Below, piece by piece: positions 53,291 through 63,609 of a stretch of 64,000 nucleotides of DNA. A model generated the notes under the pieces. The model was not told where the DNA came from, searched no databases, and worked only from the letters and a program-made list of their open reading frames with translations. The DNA lies in NCBI GenBank assembly GCA_903871775.1, contig CAIQIA010000006.1, positions 1-64,000 of the forward strand, written 5' to 3'. The number at the start of each line of letters is the position of its first letter. Position 1 is the first letter of the stretch. The translations under genes were made by a program, and so were the position numbers. This DNA comes from an uncultured cyanobacterium (lineage in GTDB: Bacteria; Cyanobacteriota; Cyanobacteriia; PCC-6307; Cyanobiaceae).

Positions 53291-54461
53291 TCGGCTGGAG
53301 GCCCTGGGGGCCGGTGTCTTCGCCCGCATGGACGGGCGCAAGCAGGCCTACGCCGCCTCGGCGGCCGCCGCCGGCAGCCCCCTGATCGATCTCTCCCTCG
53401 GCTCCACCGACCTGCAGCCGCCGCCGGCGGTGCTCGATGTCTTCGCCGGGGCCCTGCGGGAGCCGGCCAGTGCGGCCTACTGCCTGCAGGCGGGCACCCT
53501 CCCGTTCCGGGAGGCCGCAGCCGCCTGGGTGCAGCGCCGGTTCGGTGTCAGCGTCGATCCCCGCAGCGAGGTGCTGCTGCTGGTGGGTTCCCAGGAGGGC
53601 ACGGCCCATCTGCCCCTGGCCCTGCTGAATCCCGGCGATGAAGCTCTGGTGCTGGATCCCTGCTACCCCAGCCACGGGGGCGGTGTGCTGCTGGCGGGGG
53701 GGCGGCTGCGGCGGCTGCGGCTCAGGGCCGACCAGGGCTGGCTGCCCCGCTGGGATCAGCTCAGCGACGCCGACTGGGAGCAGCTGCGGCTGCTGGTCTT
53801 CGGCTTTCCCCACAACCCCACGGCAACGGTGGGGGCGCAGGAGTGTCTTGACGAGGCCCTGGCCCGCACCCGTCGCCATGGGCTGGTGCTCGCCCACGAC
53901 AACCCCTACGTCGACCTGGCCCTCGATGGGGAGGCCCCGGCCCTGCTGCGCTGCCCCCACTGGCGCGAGGGCGGCATCGAATTCTTCTCCCTCTCCAAGG
54001 CCTGGTGCCTCGGGGGCTTCCGGCTGGCCTTCGCCGTCGGAGCCGCGCCGCTGATCGAAGCTCTGGCGCGGGTCAAGGCCGTGATCGACTTCAACCAGTC
54101 CCTGGCCCTGCAGGCCGGCGCAGCGGCCGCCCTGCGGGACTGGCCTGACTGGTCCGGGCGGTTGCTGCCGATCTATCGCGCCCGGCGCGAGGCCATGGGT
54201 GAAGCCCTGGTCCAGGCCGGCTGGACCGTGCCGCCGCCGGGGATGGCGCTTTACCACTGGCTGCCGTTGCCGCCTGCGCTGCAGGCCCTCGGCAGCGAGG
54301 AGGCCGCCAGCCGGCTGCTGCAGCGCAGCGGCGTCGCCCTCACCCCCGGGGTGGGATTCGGACCTGGGGGCGAGGGCTGGCTGCGGCTGGCGCTGGTGCG
54401 GGAGGAGCCCGTGCTTCGGGACGCGGCCCGCCGCCTGGCGGCTGCGATCACCGGATGCTGA
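53277..54461 (+). CDS. class I/II PLP aminotransferase
   Basis: A 394-residue fold-type I aminotransferase: PSAAYCLQ-like N-terminal loop, GSQEGTAHL, the substrate-side FPHNPTA, AHDNPYVDL and Schiff-base lysine in FSLSKAWCLGGFR. It is closest in layout to the AlaC / succinyl-diaminopimelate / LL-DAP aminotransferase group, but the substrate cannot be read. Overlaps the thioredoxin gene by 14 bases. Confidence 0.88.
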   Translation: MRTSDRLEALGAGVFARMDGRKQAYAASAAAAGSPLIDLSLGSTDLQPPPAVLDVFAGALREPASAAYCLQAGTLPFREAAAAWVQRRFGVSVDPRSEVLLLVGSQEGTAHLPLALLNPGDEALVLDPCYPSHGGGVLLAGGRLRRLRLRADQGWLPRWDQLSDADWEQLRLLVFGFPHNPTATVGAQECLDEALARTRRHGLVLAHDNPYVDLALDGEAPALLRCPHWREGGIEFFSLSKAWCLGGFRLAFAVGAAPLIEALARVKAVIDFNQSLALQAGAAAALRDWPDWSGRLLPIYRARREAMGEALVQAGWTVPPPGMALYHWLPLPPALQALGSEEAASRLLQRSGVALTPGVGFGPGGEGWLRLALVREEPVLRDAARRLAAAITGC

Positions 54462-54549
54462 AAACAAGCTTGCGAGCGCAAAAACACGGCCGTCCAGGCT
54501 TCAGTCTTGGCTGAGACGCACGGGATCCCCGTGCACCGCGTTCCCGCCG

Positions 54550-54792
54550 ATGAACCTCTGGAGCCCCTGGCTTGATCCCGTCCGTTCCCTGCGGGGGGTC
54601 GACCCCGAGCGTTATGCGCTCACCATGGGAGAGAACCACGCCTACCTCAGCCTCGGCGCTGAGCAGGCGATCGTGACCGTGGCCCGGCCCGACGAGGCCT
54701 ACCAGTTCCACACCCACGAGCGGGCTGTGGCCACCGCCCGGCGCCTGCAGGCGGTATTGGCCCGTCCGGTGGATGTGGTCAAACTGCGTTGA
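54550..54792 (+). CDS. small protein of unknown function
   Basis: An 80-residue soluble protein (WSPWLDPVRSLRGVDPERYA, then HERAVATARRLQAVLARP). I do not recognise a family. Normal codon use, an ATG start, and a TTGA overlap with birA support it. The 88 bases before it hold a 19-codon open frame and no other feature. Confidence 0.7.
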   Translation: MNLWSPWLDPVRSLRGVDPERYALTMGENHAYLSLGAEQAIVTVARPDEAYQFHTHERAVATARRLQAVLARPVDVVKLR

Positions 54793-55373
54793 CGGCCGGC
54801 GGCCGCCTGCGGGCCCGCTGGTCCCGACGGCGCCAAGGGCTGCTGCTGCCCTGGCGCCTGCGCCAGCTGCCCGTCTGTGCCAGCACAGAGGACGAGCTCA
54901 GCCGCTGGCTGGCCACCGGCGCCCAGGCTCCCCTGGCGGTGATCGCCCGGCGCCAGCGCTTCGGTCGCGGCCAGCACGGTCGCCGCTGGCAGTCGCCGGC
55001 GGGGGGGCTCTGGATCAGTGCCGCCCTGCCCTGGACGGCGCCGGCGCCGCCCCCCTCCGGTCTGCCGCTGCTGATGGCCGAGGCCCTGGCGGCGGAACTG
55101 GCGCCCCTGGGGCTGCCCCTGGTGATCAAGCCCCCCAACGATCTGATGCTCGACGGCCGCAAGCTCGCCGGCATGCTGTCGGCGGTGGTGTGGCGGGGGA
55201 GAGTGGCGCGGCAGCTGCGCTTCGGCATCGGTCTCAATGGGCGCCATCCGATGCCGGTCCCGGCGGTGAGCCTGCGGGACCGCCTGGGCAGCCGCTGTCC
55301 CCCCTGGCCTGACCTGGTGCTGCTGGGCCTGCGCGCCCTGGAGCGTTGTGGCCGCATGGCGGCCGGATCCTGA
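54789..55373 (+). CDS. birA: biotin--[acetyl-CoA carboxylase] ligase
   Basis: Attaches biotin to the carboxyl carrier of acetyl-CoA carboxylase. The biotinyl-AMP loop FGRGQHGRRWQSPAGGLW and KPPNDLMLDGRKLAGML (the KWPNDL motif, with Pro in place of Trp) are present. At 194 residues it is short: no N-terminal DNA-binding domain, and the C-terminal SH3-like domain is missing or minimal. TTG start inside a TTGA overlap. Confidence 0.9.
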   Translation: MTAGGRLRARWSRRRQGLLLPWRLRQLPVCASTEDELSRWLATGAQAPLAVIARRQRFGRGQHGRRWQSPAGGLWISAALPWTAPAPPPSGLPLLMAEALAAELAPLGLPLVIKPPNDLMLDGRKLAGMLSAVVWRGRVARQLRFGIGLNGRHPMPVPAVSLRDRLGSRCPPWPDLVLLGLRALERCGRMAAGS

Positions 55374-55396
55374 GACCCATCCGTCAGACTGGGGCC

Positions 55397-56413
55397 ATGA
55401 TGGCCCCACGTCTTCTTCTGCTGCTCCCGCTGTTGCCGCTGCTCGCCCAGGTCGAGCCGGCACCGGTCGATGCCCCTGGGTTGGCGCCGCCGCCGGCGCC
55501 GGTGGCGATCGATCCGGCACCGCCAGTCGCACCGCCGGCGCCACCCGTCCGCTTTGACCGCTCCCTCGAAGACCTGGAGCGCCAGGGGGTGATCACCAAC
55601 CGCGAACGGACCCGGCTCGAATCCGGTCCCGCCGCCGGTGTCGCCGGACGGCTGGCCTCCCCTGAGCGGGTGCAGTTCTGTGCCAGCGGTGCCCTCTCCC
55701 GCCGTGAATGCCAGGAGGGCTCCGTTGGCACAGACCCGAGTGGCCCTGCGGGCCATGACGCCGAGGGCCGACCCTTCCGCCTCAGTGCCGAAGGGCTGCC
55801 CCTGCCGCCGCTCACGGTGCCGGTCAGTGCCCTGCTCGTGGGGGGTGGGGGCAGTTTCTCCCTGTCGAACGTGCTGCGGGTCACGCCGCGGCCGGCACCG
55901 TTGCTGGGCAACGGCAACCGCCGGCTGCTCTTTCCCCTGATCGGCAGTGCCGTCACCACCAGTCCCTTCGGCTGGCGCCTGCATCCGGTGCTGGGCAGCC
56001 TGCTGCTCCACAGCGGCCGCGACCTGGCGGCCCCCGAGGGCACCCCAGTGGTGGCCACCCTGGATGGCACGGTGGTGAGTTCTGGTCTCGCCGGCGGTTA
56101 CGGCCTCGCCATCGAGATCGAGCACGAGCGTCCCAGCCGCCGCACCCTCTACGGCCACCTGTCGGAACTCTTCGTGCAGCCCGGCGAGCGGGTGCGCCAG
56201 GGTGAGGTCATCGGCCGGGTGGGCAGCACCGGCCTCAGCACCGGTCCCCACCTGCATTTCGAGGTGCGCGAGTCGACCTCTGACGGCTGGGTGGCCGTCG
56301 ATCCGGGTGAGCTGGCGCCGAGCGTGGCCGAAGCCGCCCCCCGCGGTCAGCTGGTCGCCGAGCTGATGGATCAGCTGCTCCGCGGCATCGAGCGGCGGCC
56401 GCCTGCGGGCTAG
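55397..56413 (+). CDS. M23 (LytM) family peptidase, exported
   Basis: A 338-residue protein with a signal peptide, a Pro-rich segment (about 25-50), a linker domain with two cysteines (QFCASG, RRECQEG), and a C-terminal LytM domain: [13 protein letters not shown], the zinc ligands in HSGRDLAAP and HLHFEV. Both ligand motifs are intact, so it may cut peptidoglycan cross-links. It ends exactly where the opposing ABC gene ends. Confidence 0.9.
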   Translation: MMAPRLLLLLPLLPLLAQVEPAPVDAPGLAPPPAPVAIDPAPPVAPPAPPVRFDRSLEDLERQGVITNRERTRLESGPAAGVAGRLASPERVQFCASGALSRRECQEGSVGTDPSGPAGHDAEGRPFRLSAEGLPLPPLTVPVSALLVGGGGSFSLSNVLRVTPRPAPLLGNGNRRLLFPLIGSAVTTSPFGWRLHPVLGSLLLHSGRDLAAPEGTPVVATLDGTVVSSGLAGGYGLAIEIEHERPSRRTLYGHLSELFVQPGERVRQGEVIGRVGSTGLSTGPHLHFEVRESTSDGWVAVDPGELAPSVAEAAPRGQLVAELMDQLLRGIERRPPAG

Positions 56414-57085
56414 TCAGGCGGCGATCCGGCCGTCGCGAAAGCGCAGGATCCGTTCGGCCCGCTCGGCCACGTCGGCTTCGTGGGTCACCAGCATCACGGT
56501 GATGCCGTCGCGGTGGAGCTCATCGAAGATCGCGAGCACCTCCTCGGTCGTTTCCGAATCGAGGGCTCCGGTGGGTTCATCGGCCAGCAGCAGCGCCGGG
56601 CGGTTGATGATCGCCCGGGCGATGGCCACCCGCTGCTGCTGGCCGCCGCTGAGCTGGTTGGGGCGGTTGTGCAGCCGCTGGCCCAAGCCCACCCGTTCGA
56701 GGGCCTCGCAGGCCCGCCGCCGCCGCTCCGCCGCCGGCACCGCCGCGTAGACCATCGGCAGTTCGACGTTCTGCAGGGCGGTCAGATGGGGCAGCAGATG
56801 GAACTGCTGGAACACGAAGCCCAGGCACGTGTTGCGAAGACCGGCGAGGGCGTTGTCGTCGAGGTCGTTGATTCGTTGTCCCTGGAGGATGTATTCACCA
56901 TCGGTGGGCCGATCGAGACAGCCGAGGATGTTCATCGCCGTGCTCTTGCCGGAGCCCGATGCTCCCATCACAGCCAGGTATTCGCCGGGCTGAACGGTGA
57001 GGTTGAGATCGTTGACCGCCCTCACCTCGGTGTCGCCGCTCCCGTAGATCTTGTAGACGTGCCGCAGCTCGGCCACCGGCTCCAT
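56414..57085 (-). CDS. MacB/LolD/FtsE-type ABC ATPase
   Basis: A 223-residue ATP-binding subunit. Walker [10 protein letters not shown], the Q-loop [12 protein letters not shown], signature LSGGQQQR, Walker [14 protein letters not shown] and H-loop VTHEADVA are all present. By sequence it belongs to the group that works with FtsX/MacB-like membrane subunits. No permease is adjacent; it follows ndhB by 4 bases, so it is an orphan subunit transcribed with ndhB. Confidence 0.92.
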   Translation of the reverse strand: MEPVAELRHVYKIYGSGDTEVRAVNDLNLTVQPGEYLAVMGASGSGKSTAMNILGCLDRPTDGEYILQGQRINDLDDNALAGLRNTCLGFVFQQFHLLPHLTALQNVELPMVYAAVPAAERRRRACEALERVGLGQRLHNRPNQLSGGQQQRVAIARAIINRPALLLADEPTGALDSETTEEVLAIFDELHRDGITVMLVTHEADVAERAERILRFRDGRIAA

Positions 57086-57089
57086 GGCG

Positions 57090-58616
57090 TCAGGCCGGCG
57101 GCACGCTGGGGCCCTGGCTGATCAGGCTCTGGAGCAGGGGTGTGCCTTCCACAGCCTGGTTGGACCAGGTGAACAGCGGGTTGGAGAGCACACCGCCGAT
57201 CGCCGTCACGGCCAGGCACACCAGCAGGGCGGCGCGCAGGGGCTGAAGACCCGGCTGCACCCAGGTGATGGCGGGGTAGCTCTTGACCACATCAGAGGCT
57301 TCCTGGGGTTCCTTCACCACCATCATCTTGATGACCGAGATGTAGTAGTAGATCGAAATCACCGATGTGAGCAGACCCACCACCACCAGCAGGTACTGGC
57401 CATCGGCCCAGCCGGCGAAGAACAGATAGATCTTTCCGAAGAAGCCCAGCATCGGCGGAATGCCACCAAGGGAAAGCAGACAGAGGCTCAGGGCCAGGGT
57501 GATCAGCGGATCCTTCTGGTAGAGGCCGGCGTAATCGGAGATACGGTCGCTGCCGGTGCGCAGGGAGAACAGGGTGATGCAGGCGAAGGCGCCCAGGTTC
57601 ATGAACAGGTAGGCCGCCATGTAGAGCACCATCGCCGAGAAACCCTCCTGGGTTCCGCAGACGAGGCCGATCATCACGAAACCCGCCTGGCCGATGGAGC
57701 TGTAGGCGAGCATCCGCTTCATGCTGGTCTGGGCCAGGGCAACCACGTTGCCGAGGGTCATGCTCAGCACCGCCAGCACGGTGAACAGCAGCTGCCACTG
57801 GGCTTCGAAGGCGCTGAAGCAGCCCACCAGCAGCCGCAGGGCGAGGGCGAAACCGGCGGCCTTGGACCCCACCGAGAGAAAGGCCACCACCGGGGTGGGG
57901 GATCCTTCATAAACATCTGGGGTCCACTGGTGGAAGGGCACCGCCGAGATCTTGAAGGCCACCGTCGCCAGTACGAACACCAGGGCCAGGGCGCTGAGGG
58001 GGGCCACCCCGGTCGCGGTGAGGGCCTCGGTGATGGAGGCGAGGTCGGTGCTGCCACCGCTGACCCCGTACAGCAGCGAGGTGCCGTACAGAAACACCGC
58101 TGCGGCGGCGGAACCCACCAGCAGGTACTTGAGGGCGGCCTCCGATGAGCGGGCGTCGCGCTTCATGTAGCCCGACAGGAGGTAGCTGGAGACCGACAGG
58201 GTCTCGAGGGCCACGAAGATGCTCACCAGGTCGGTGGCACCGCAGAGCAGCATCGCGCCGATGGTGGCGGCCAGAAGAATCGAGGCGTATTCGCCCACGG
58301 GGGTTCCCGCCCGTTCGACGTAGCGCCAGCTGATCAGCAGGGACAGGAGGGTGGAGGTGGCGACCACGGCCCGGAAGGCCACCGCCAGGTTGTCGGCCAG
58401 AAAGGAGCCGAAGAACGACGGTGCCGCCGGCTGGTTCCATTGCAGGGCCAGCAGCACGAGGCTGGTGCCGAGCCCCAGATAGGTGAAGGGGGGCACGAAG
58501 CGGGCGGCGGTGCGTTCGCCGGCCAGGTCGGCCAGGAGGCAGGCGATGAGCGCGACGAGGATCGCCGCCTCCGGCGCGATGGCGCCCGCGTTGAGGGACT
58601 GGGCGAGGGTGTCCAT
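57090..58616 (-). CDS. ndhB: NAD(P)H-quinone oxidoreductase subunit 2
   Basis: A 508-residue, 14-helix antiporter-like subunit of the NDH-1 photosynthetic complex I, which takes electrons from ferredoxin and pumps protons across the thylakoid. [20 protein letters not shown] is the usual cyanobacterial start; [18 protein letters not shown] and [15 protein letters not shown] carry conserved Lys/His positions. Longer in-frame starts would overlap topA. Confidence 0.96.
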   Translation of the reverse strand: MDTLAQSLNAGAIAPEAAILVALIACLLADLAGERTAARFVPPFTYLGLGTSLVLLALQWNQPAAPSFFGSFLADNLAVAFRAVVATSTLLSLLISWRYVERAGTPVGEYASILLAATIGAMLLCGATDLVSIFVALETLSVSSYLLSGYMKRDARSSEAALKYLLVGSAAAAVFLYGTSLLYGVSGGSTDLASITEALTATGVAPLSALALVFVLATVAFKISAVPFHQWTPDVYEGSPTPVVAFLSVGSKAAGFALALRLLVGCFSAFEAQWQLLFTVLAVLSMTLGNVVALAQTSMKRMLAYSSIGQAGFVMIGLVCGTQEGFSAMVLYMAAYLFMNLGAFACITLFSLRTGSDRISDYAGLYQKDPLITLALSLCLLSLGGIPPMLGFFGKIYLFFAGWADGQYLLVVVGLLTSVISIYYYISVIKMMVVKEPQEASDVVKSYPAITWVQPGLQPLRAALLVCLAVTAIGGVLSNPLFTWSNQAVEGTPLLQSLISQGPSVPPA

Positions 58617-58667
58617 GGCGGCGGTGTCGGTCGGGTGCGGCGCTCGGCCGAACATGAGCGTGCCGGG

Positions 58668-58673
58668 ATCGTA
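58668..58673 (-). promoter_or_regulatory. -10 box of ndhB
   Basis: TACGAT on the minus strand predicts a start near 58661 and a 45-base leader. Confidence 0.3.
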
Positions 58674-58700
58674 GCGGTGTCGCCCCGTCGGTTCGGGGCC

Positions 58701-58706
58701 TACCCT
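58701..58706 (+). promoter_or_regulatory. -10 box of topA
   Basis: TACCCT predicts a start near 58713, 28 bases before the GTG. Confidence 0.3.
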
Positions 58707-58740
58707 TCGGGATCGAGGTTCCTCCCTGAGCCAGCGGCCT

Positions 58741-61404
58741 GTGCCCCACACCCTCGTCATCGTCGAGAGTCCCACCAAGGCCCGGACGATCCGCGGTTTC
58801 CTTCCGCGCACCTTCCGCGTCGAGGCTTCGATGGGGCACGTGCGGGATCTGCCCAACAGCGCCAGCGAGATCCCGGCCAGCCACAAAGGTGAGAAGTGGG
58901 CCAACCTCGGCGTGAACACCGCCGCCGACTTCGAACCGCTCTACGTGGTTCCCAAGGACAAGAAGAAGGTCGTCAAAGAGCTCAAGGACGCCCTCAAGGG
59001 CGCCGACCGCCTGCTGCTGGCGACGGACGAAGACCGCGAAGGTGAGTCGATCAGCTGGCATCTGCTGCAGCTGCTGCAGCCCAAGGTGCCGGTGCAGCGG
59101 ATGGTCTTTCACGAGATCACGGAGGAGGCGATCCAGCGGGCCCTCGACGAGACCCGTGAGCTGAACATGGAGCTCGTGCACGCCCAGGAGACGCGCCGGA
59201 TCCTGGATCGTCTGGTGGGTTACACCCTCTCGCCCCTGCTCTGGAAGAAGGTGGCCTGGGGGCTGTCCGCCGGCCGTGTCCAGTCGGTGGCCGTGCGCCT
59301 GCTGGTGCAGCGGGAGCGGGCCCGTCGCGCCTTCCGCAGCGGCAGCTACTGGGACCTCAAGGCCCGCCTCGACCATGGCGGTCTGGGGTTCGAAGCCCGG
59401 CTCACCCACCTGCGGGGTGAACGCATCGCCACCGGTGCCGACTTCGATGAGGCGACCGGCGCCATCAAGCAGGACCTGCAGGTGCGGCTGCTGAGCGAGG
59501 CCGACGCCCGCACCCTCCAGTCCGCCATCGAGGGAAGCCCCTGGACCGTCGCGGAGGTCGAGGAGAAGCCCACGGTCCGCCGGCCGGCCCCTCCCTTCAC
59601 CACCAGCACCCTGCAGCAGGAGGCCAACCGCAAGCTGCGGCTGTCGGCCCGCGAGACCATGCGCACCGCCCAGGGGCTCTACGAACGGGGCTTCATCACC
59701 TACATGCGCACCGATTCGGTGCATCTCAGCGAGCAGGCCATCGCCGCCGCCCGCGACTGTGTCCAGGAGCGTTACGGCAAGGATCACCTCAGCCCCCAGC
59801 CCCGGCAGTACACGACCCGGAGCCGCAATGCCCAGGAGGCCCACGAGGCGATCCGACCGGCGGGGTCGAGCTTCCGCAGCCCGGCGGAGACAGGGCTCGC
59901 CGGTCTTGACCTGGCCCTCTACGAGCTGATCTGGAAGCGCACGGTCGCCTCGCAGATGGCCGATGCCCGCCTGACGATGCTGGCGGTGCAGATCGATGTG
60001 GTCGACGCCCGCTTCCGGGCCTCCGGCAAGCGCATCGATTTCGCCGGCTTCTTCCGGGCCTATGTCGAGGGCAGCGATGACCCCGATGCGGCCCTCGAGG
60101 GTCAGGAGGTGCTGCTGCCGGCCCTCGCCGTGGGAGACCACCCCGCCTGCAGCGCCTGTGAGGCCCTCGGGCACCAGACCCAGCCACCGGCCCGCTACAG
60201 CGAGGCCGCCCTCGTCAAGGTGCTGGAGAAGGAGGGCATCGGCCGCCCCTCCACCTACGCCTCGATCATCGGCACGATCTGCGACCGCGGCTACGCCACC
60301 CTCCAGAACAACGCCCTGATTCCCAGCTTCACGGCCTTCGCTGTCACAGCCCTGCTGGAGGAGCATTTCCCCGACCTGGTGGACCCGAGCTTCACCGCTC
60401 GCATGGAAAACACCCTCGACGAGATCTCGGACGGGTCCACCGACTGGCGTCCGTATCTCGACCGCTTCTACCGCGGCGACGAGGGGCTCGAGCAGCAGGT
60501 GGCCCGCCGGGAGGGAGACATCGATGCGACCGCCTTCCGCACCATCAACCTGGAGGGGCTGCCCTGTGTGGTGCGCATCGGCCGTTTCGGCGCCTACCTC
60601 GAGGCCCGTCGTCCCGGGGAGGACGGTGAAGAGGAGCTGATCAAGGCGACCCTGCCCCAGGAGCTGACGCCGGCTGACCTCGACGGCCCCAAGGCCGAAC
60701 TGCTGCTGCGCCAGAAGGCCGAAGGCCCCGAGAGCCTGGGGGTCGACCCCGGCACGGGCGAGGCCGTCTATCTGCTCTTCGGCCAGTACGGGCCCTACGT
60801 GCAGCGGGGCCAGGTCAGTGACGACAACCCCAAGCCGCGTCGCGCTTCCCTTCCCAAGGGGACCAAACCCGAAGACCTGACCCTGGAGGCCGCCTGCGGA
60901 CTGCTGCAGCTGCCGAGGGAGCTGGGCGAGCACCCCGAGGGGGGGCGGGTGCAGGCGGGGCTTGGGCGGTTCGGGGCCTATGTGGTGCACGACCGTGGCA
61001 AGGGCGAGAAGGATTACCGCTCGCTCAAGGCCGAGGACGACGTGCTGACCGTCGACCTTGAGCGCGCCCTCGAACTGCTGGCCATGCCGAAGCGGGGCCG
61101 CGGTGGCCGCACCGCCCTGCGGACCATCGGCTCCCATCCCGAGAGCGGCGAGCCTGTGGCCGTCTTCGACGGGCCCTATGGCCTGTATGTGAAGAGCGGC
61201 AAGGTCAATGCGTCCCTCCCCGAGGGCCGCACGGCCGAATCGATCGAGATGCCCGAGGCCCTGGAGCTGCTGGCGGCCAAGACCGCCGCCAAGGGTGGCG
61301 GACGCCGGACCACCAAGACCGCCGCGAAGCCGGCGGCCAAAGGCACCCGCCGCCCGGCGGCCCGCAGCACCTCGAGCCGGAGCTCCAGCAGTGTCAAGGC
61401 CTGA
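58741..61404 (+). CDS. topA: DNA topoisomerase I
   Basis: An 887-residue type IA topoisomerase that relaxes negative supercoils. Toprim motifs [10 protein letters not shown] and [10 protein letters not shown], the active-site tyrosine in [10 protein letters not shown], and the core [12 protein letters not shown] are present. The C-terminal part has repeated topo C-terminal domains ([38 protein letters not shown]) without zinc fingers, then a Lys/Ala/Ser-rich tail of about 45 residues likely to bind DNA. GTG start. Confidence 0.96.
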   Translation: MPHTLVIVESPTKARTIRGFLPRTFRVEASMGHVRDLPNSASEIPASHKGEKWANLGVNTAADFEPLYVVPKDKKKVVKELKDALKGADRLLLATDEDREGESISWHLLQLLQPKVPVQRMVFHEITEEAIQRALDETRELNMELVHAQETRRILDRLVGYTLSPLLWKKVAWGLSAGRVQSVAVRLLVQRERARRAFRSGSYWDLKARLDHGGLGFEARLTHLRGERIATGADFDEATGAIKQDLQVRLLSEADARTLQSAIEGSPWTVAEVEEKPTVRRPAPPFTTSTLQQEANRKLRLSARETMRTAQGLYERGFITYMRTDSVHLSEQAIAAARDCVQERYGKDHLSPQPRQYTTRSRNAQEAHEAIRPAGSSFRSPAETGLAGLDLALYELIWKRTVASQMADARLTMLAVQIDVVDARFRASGKRIDFAGFFRAYVEGSDDPDAALEGQEVLLPALAVGDHPACSACEALGHQTQPPARYSEAALVKVLEKEGIGRPSTYASIIGTICDRGYATLQNNALIPSFTAFAVTALLEEHFPDLVDPSFTARMENTLDEISDGSTDWRPYLDRFYRGDEGLEQQVARREGDIDATAFRTINLEGLPCVVRIGRFGAYLEARRPGEDGEEELIKATLPQELTPADLDGPKAELLLRQKAEGPESLGVDPGTGEAVYLLFGQYGPYVQRGQVSDDNPKPRRASLPKGTKPEDLTLEAACGLLQLPRELGEHPEGGRVQAGLGRFGAYVVHDRGKGEKDYRSLKAEDDVLTVDLERALELLAMPKRGRGGRTALRTIGSHPESGEPVAVFDGPYGLYVKSGKVNASLPEGRTAESIEMPEALELLAAKTAAKGGGRRTTKTAAKPAAKGTRRPAARSTSSRSSSSVKA

Positions 61405-61834
61405 GGTCCCAGGGGGGGGCCTGTGGCTGCTGGTGCTGCTGCTCGGCCTGGGCGGCTGCAGCGGCACCACCCTGGGCACCCGCCTCGGTGACAGTTTCGG
61501 CCCGGCGCCGGCAGCGGCTCCAACCCCGGCCCCGGCCCCACCGAAGGCCCCGGCCACGGCGCCGGCTGTGGTCGCCGCCCCAGCGACGGTGACCCCCACT
61601 CCCACCGCACCGGCCCCCACCCCCACCGCACCGGCCAAGGCCCCAGCACCGGCCAAGGCCCCAGACCCGGTGGCGACGGTTCCTTACCGCGTGGTGCTGC
61701 GCCTGCCCCGCACCGACCCCGCCGCCCCTGCCGAGGCCCTGACCCAGGCCCTGCGGGCCGCGGATCTGCCCTTTGAGGTCGAGACCATCGAGCGGCTGCC
61801 GACCGGGGATGAGGCCCCCACCCGTGCCCGCTGA
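61391..61834 (+). CDS. lipoprotein with Pro/Ala-rich linker
   Basis: A 147-residue protein. The signal peptide ends in a lipobox (LLGLGGC, Cys about residue 23), then about 60 residues of Pro/Ala/Thr repeats ([20 protein letters not shown]), then a small domain ([17 protein letters not shown]). The linker could span peptidoglycan. Unknown family. GTG start inside topA; overlaps topA by 14 bases and the next gene by 26. Confidence 0.7.
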   Translation: MSRPEVPGGGLWLLVLLLGLGGCSGTTLGTRLGDSFGPAPAAAPTPAPAPPKAPATAPAVVAAPATVTPTPTAPAPTPTAPAKAPAPAKAPDPVATVPYRVVLRLPRTDPAAPAEALTQALRAADLPFEVETIERLPTGDEAPTRAR

Positions 61835-62468
61835 GGCGCGTCGTCGCGCCGCCCGGCGGCTGTCGGAAACGGCCTACCTGGCGGCCAGCACAGGATTGCT
61901 GTGGGTGGCCATCTACTACCTGCCGATCGGTGATGCCCTCTTCAGGCTGGCGATCCCGCTGCCCCTGGTGCTGCTGCAGATGCGCCAGGGGGGCCGGGCC
62001 GGCCTCGAGGGGGTGGCGGTGGCCGTGCTGCTGCTGGTGGTGCTCATGGGGCCGGTGCGCGGGCCCCTGATGCTCTTTCCCTATGGCCTCCTGTCCCTCT
62101 GGCTGGGCTGGTGCTGGGGGCGGCGCCGCAGCTGGTGGATCTCCCTGGCCGGTGGGGTGCTCATCGGCGCCCTCGGCTTTCTGCTGCGGCTGATGGTGGT
62201 CTCGGTGCTGCTGGGGGAGAACCTCTGGGTGGTCATCACCACCGCCGCCGCCGGCATGCTCGACGGTCTGGCGGATCGTCTGCAGTGGAGCGGTGCCCCG
62301 GATCTGTTCCAGGTCGAGCTGATGGCGGTGCTGCTGGTGATGCTCCAGAACGTGGTCTATGTGGGCGCCCTGCATGCCGTGGCCCATTGGGTGTTCCCCC
62401 GACTGGGGCAGCCCCTGCCGCCGCCCCCGCCCGCGCTGCAGCCCCTGCTGAGCCTGGATGGCACCTGA
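61809..62468 (+). CDS. DUF2232 membrane protein
   Basis: A 219-residue protein with about six helices, typical of DUF2232 (ETAYLAASTGLLWVAIYYLP, GVAVAVLLLVVLMGPVRGPL, LLGENLWVVITTAAAGMLD). Family function is unknown; members look like small transporter or ECF-type membrane subunits. ATG 61809 or GTG 61824. Overlaps the CobT-like gene by 11 bases. Confidence 0.82.
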   Translation: MRPPPVPAEARRRAARRLSETAYLAASTGLLWVAIYYLPIGDALFRLAIPLPLVLLQMRQGGRAGLEGVAVAVLLLVVLMGPVRGPLMLFPYGLLSLWLGWCWGRRRSWWISLAGGVLIGALGFLLRLMVVSVLLGENLWVVITTAAAGMLDGLADRLQWSGAPDLFQVELMAVLLVMLQNVVYVGALHAVAHWVFPRLGQPLPPPPPALQPLLSLDGT

Positions 62469-63600
62469 CGACCTCACCGCGGCTCCGTCCCCCTGGGCGA
62501 CGACCCTGGACCGGGCCCGGCGCAGCGGCGGTCTGCAGGTGCTGCTGGTGCTGGGGGGCACCGAGACAGCGGCCGTGCCAGGGATTTCGGCGGCCGGCGC
62601 CACGGCCGAGAGCCGCCGCTTCACGGCCGCCGCCGACGCCGAACTGCTGCTGCTGGGTCCGGCGGGCCACCGTCCCCACGCCCTGCCGCCCCTGCCCGCC
62701 GGTGTCAGTCCGGCGTTGATCAGCTGGGTGGCCTGTGAGGGCCTGGGCCTCGAGCCCCTGGTGGTGGATGCCGGCGCCATGGTCGCCCCGGCGGTGCCCC
62801 ATCTGCAGCTGGGATTGCCCCCCGCCCGTTGCCTCAGCAGCGGCAGGGCCATGGCGGCGGCGGCCGTCCAGCGGCGGCGGCAGGTCGGCCGCGCCCTCGC
62901 CAGCCGCTGGCGACGGCGCCACCCCGATGGGGTGCTGCTGCTGGCGGAATGTGTTCCCGGTGGCACCAGCACCGCCGAAGCCCTGCTCTGCGGGCTGGGC
63001 ATCGCCGCGGCGGGCCTGGTGAGCGGCAGCTGCCGGGAGCCGCCCCACGGCCTGCGGGCGGCCCTGGTCGCCCAGGGCCTGGCGGCCGCCCGCGGTGCCG
63101 GTGTCGGTGACGACGACCCCCTGGGCTGGCTGGCCGCCGTGGGGGACCCCTTGCAGGCCTTTGCCCTCGGTTTGCTGGAGGGACTGCTGGAGGGGCCGCC
63201 GCATCCCCCGGCCCCGCGGGTGCTGCTGGCCGGTGGCAGCCAGATGGCGGCGGTGCTGGCCCTGGCGCTGGCCCTGGCCCCCCCGGCCCGCCGTCCCTGG
63301 CTGGCGGCCCGGGCGGCGGTCGTGACCACGGCCTGGGTGGCCCAGGAGCCCGCCAGTGACCTGGCGGGGCTGCTGGGGCGCATCGGTGACCACTGGCAGG
63401 TGGTGCCCCAGCTGCTGCACACCGGTCTGCGCTTCGATCGCTGCCGCTCCGCTGCCCTGCGCGACTACGAACAGGGGTACGTCAAGGAGGGCGTGGGGGC
63501 CGGCGGTCTGGCCTGGCTCTGGGAGCAGCTGGGCGGCACGGCCCTCGAGCTTGCTGAGCGCTGCGACCGTGCCTGCGGGCGGCTGGAGCTGTCCCGGTAG
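62458..63600 (+). CDS. CobT-like nicotinate-nucleotide phosphoribosyltransferase family protein
   Basis: A 380-residue protein of the CobT-like group found in cyanobacteria and archaea (former TIGR00303). VLLLAECVPGGTSTAEALLCG and GGSQMAAVLALALAL are characteristic. CobT activates the lower base of cobamides; many picocyanobacteria make pseudocobalamin with adenine, so the exact role of this form is open. With cobD at 3.8 kb it indicates cobamide synthesis. ATG start. Confidence 0.85.
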   Translation: MAPDDLTAAPSPWATTLDRARRSGGLQVLLVLGGTETAAVPGISAAGATAESRRFTAAADAELLLLGPAGHRPHALPPLPAGVSPALISWVACEGLGLEPLVVDAGAMVAPAVPHLQLGLPPARCLSSGRAMAAAAVQRRRQVGRALASRWRRRHPDGVLLLAECVPGGTSTAEALLCGLGIAAAGLVSGSCREPPHGLRAALVAQGLAAARGAGVGDDDPLGWLAAVGDPLQAFALGLLEGLLEGPPHPPAPRVLLAGGSQMAAVLALALALAPPARRPWLAARAAVVTTAWVAQEPASDLAGLLGRIGDHWQVVPQLLHTGLRFDRCRSAALRDYEQGYVKEGVGAGGLAWLWEQLGGTALELAERCDRACGRLELSR

Positions 63601-63603
63601 GGT
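63598..63603 (+). promoter_or_regulatory. -10 box, possible leaderless start
   Basis: TAGGGT overlaps the stop of the CobT-like gene and predicts transcription from the A of the ATG at 63610. Confidence 0.4.
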
Positions 63604-63609
63604 CAGGCC

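Noticed and set aside
54456-54515. A 19-codon open frame overlapping the aminotransferase stop
   Set aside because: It has an ATG and Lys/Arg-rich sequence but no ribosome binding site or other support; it could be chance.
57907-61656. A 1249-codon open frame on the minus strand, antisense to topA and the lipoprotein gene
   Set aside because: Its translation is low-complexity Gly/Ala/Leu/Gln-rich, it runs into ndhB, and topA on the other strand has every family motif. Long antisense frames are expected at this GC content.
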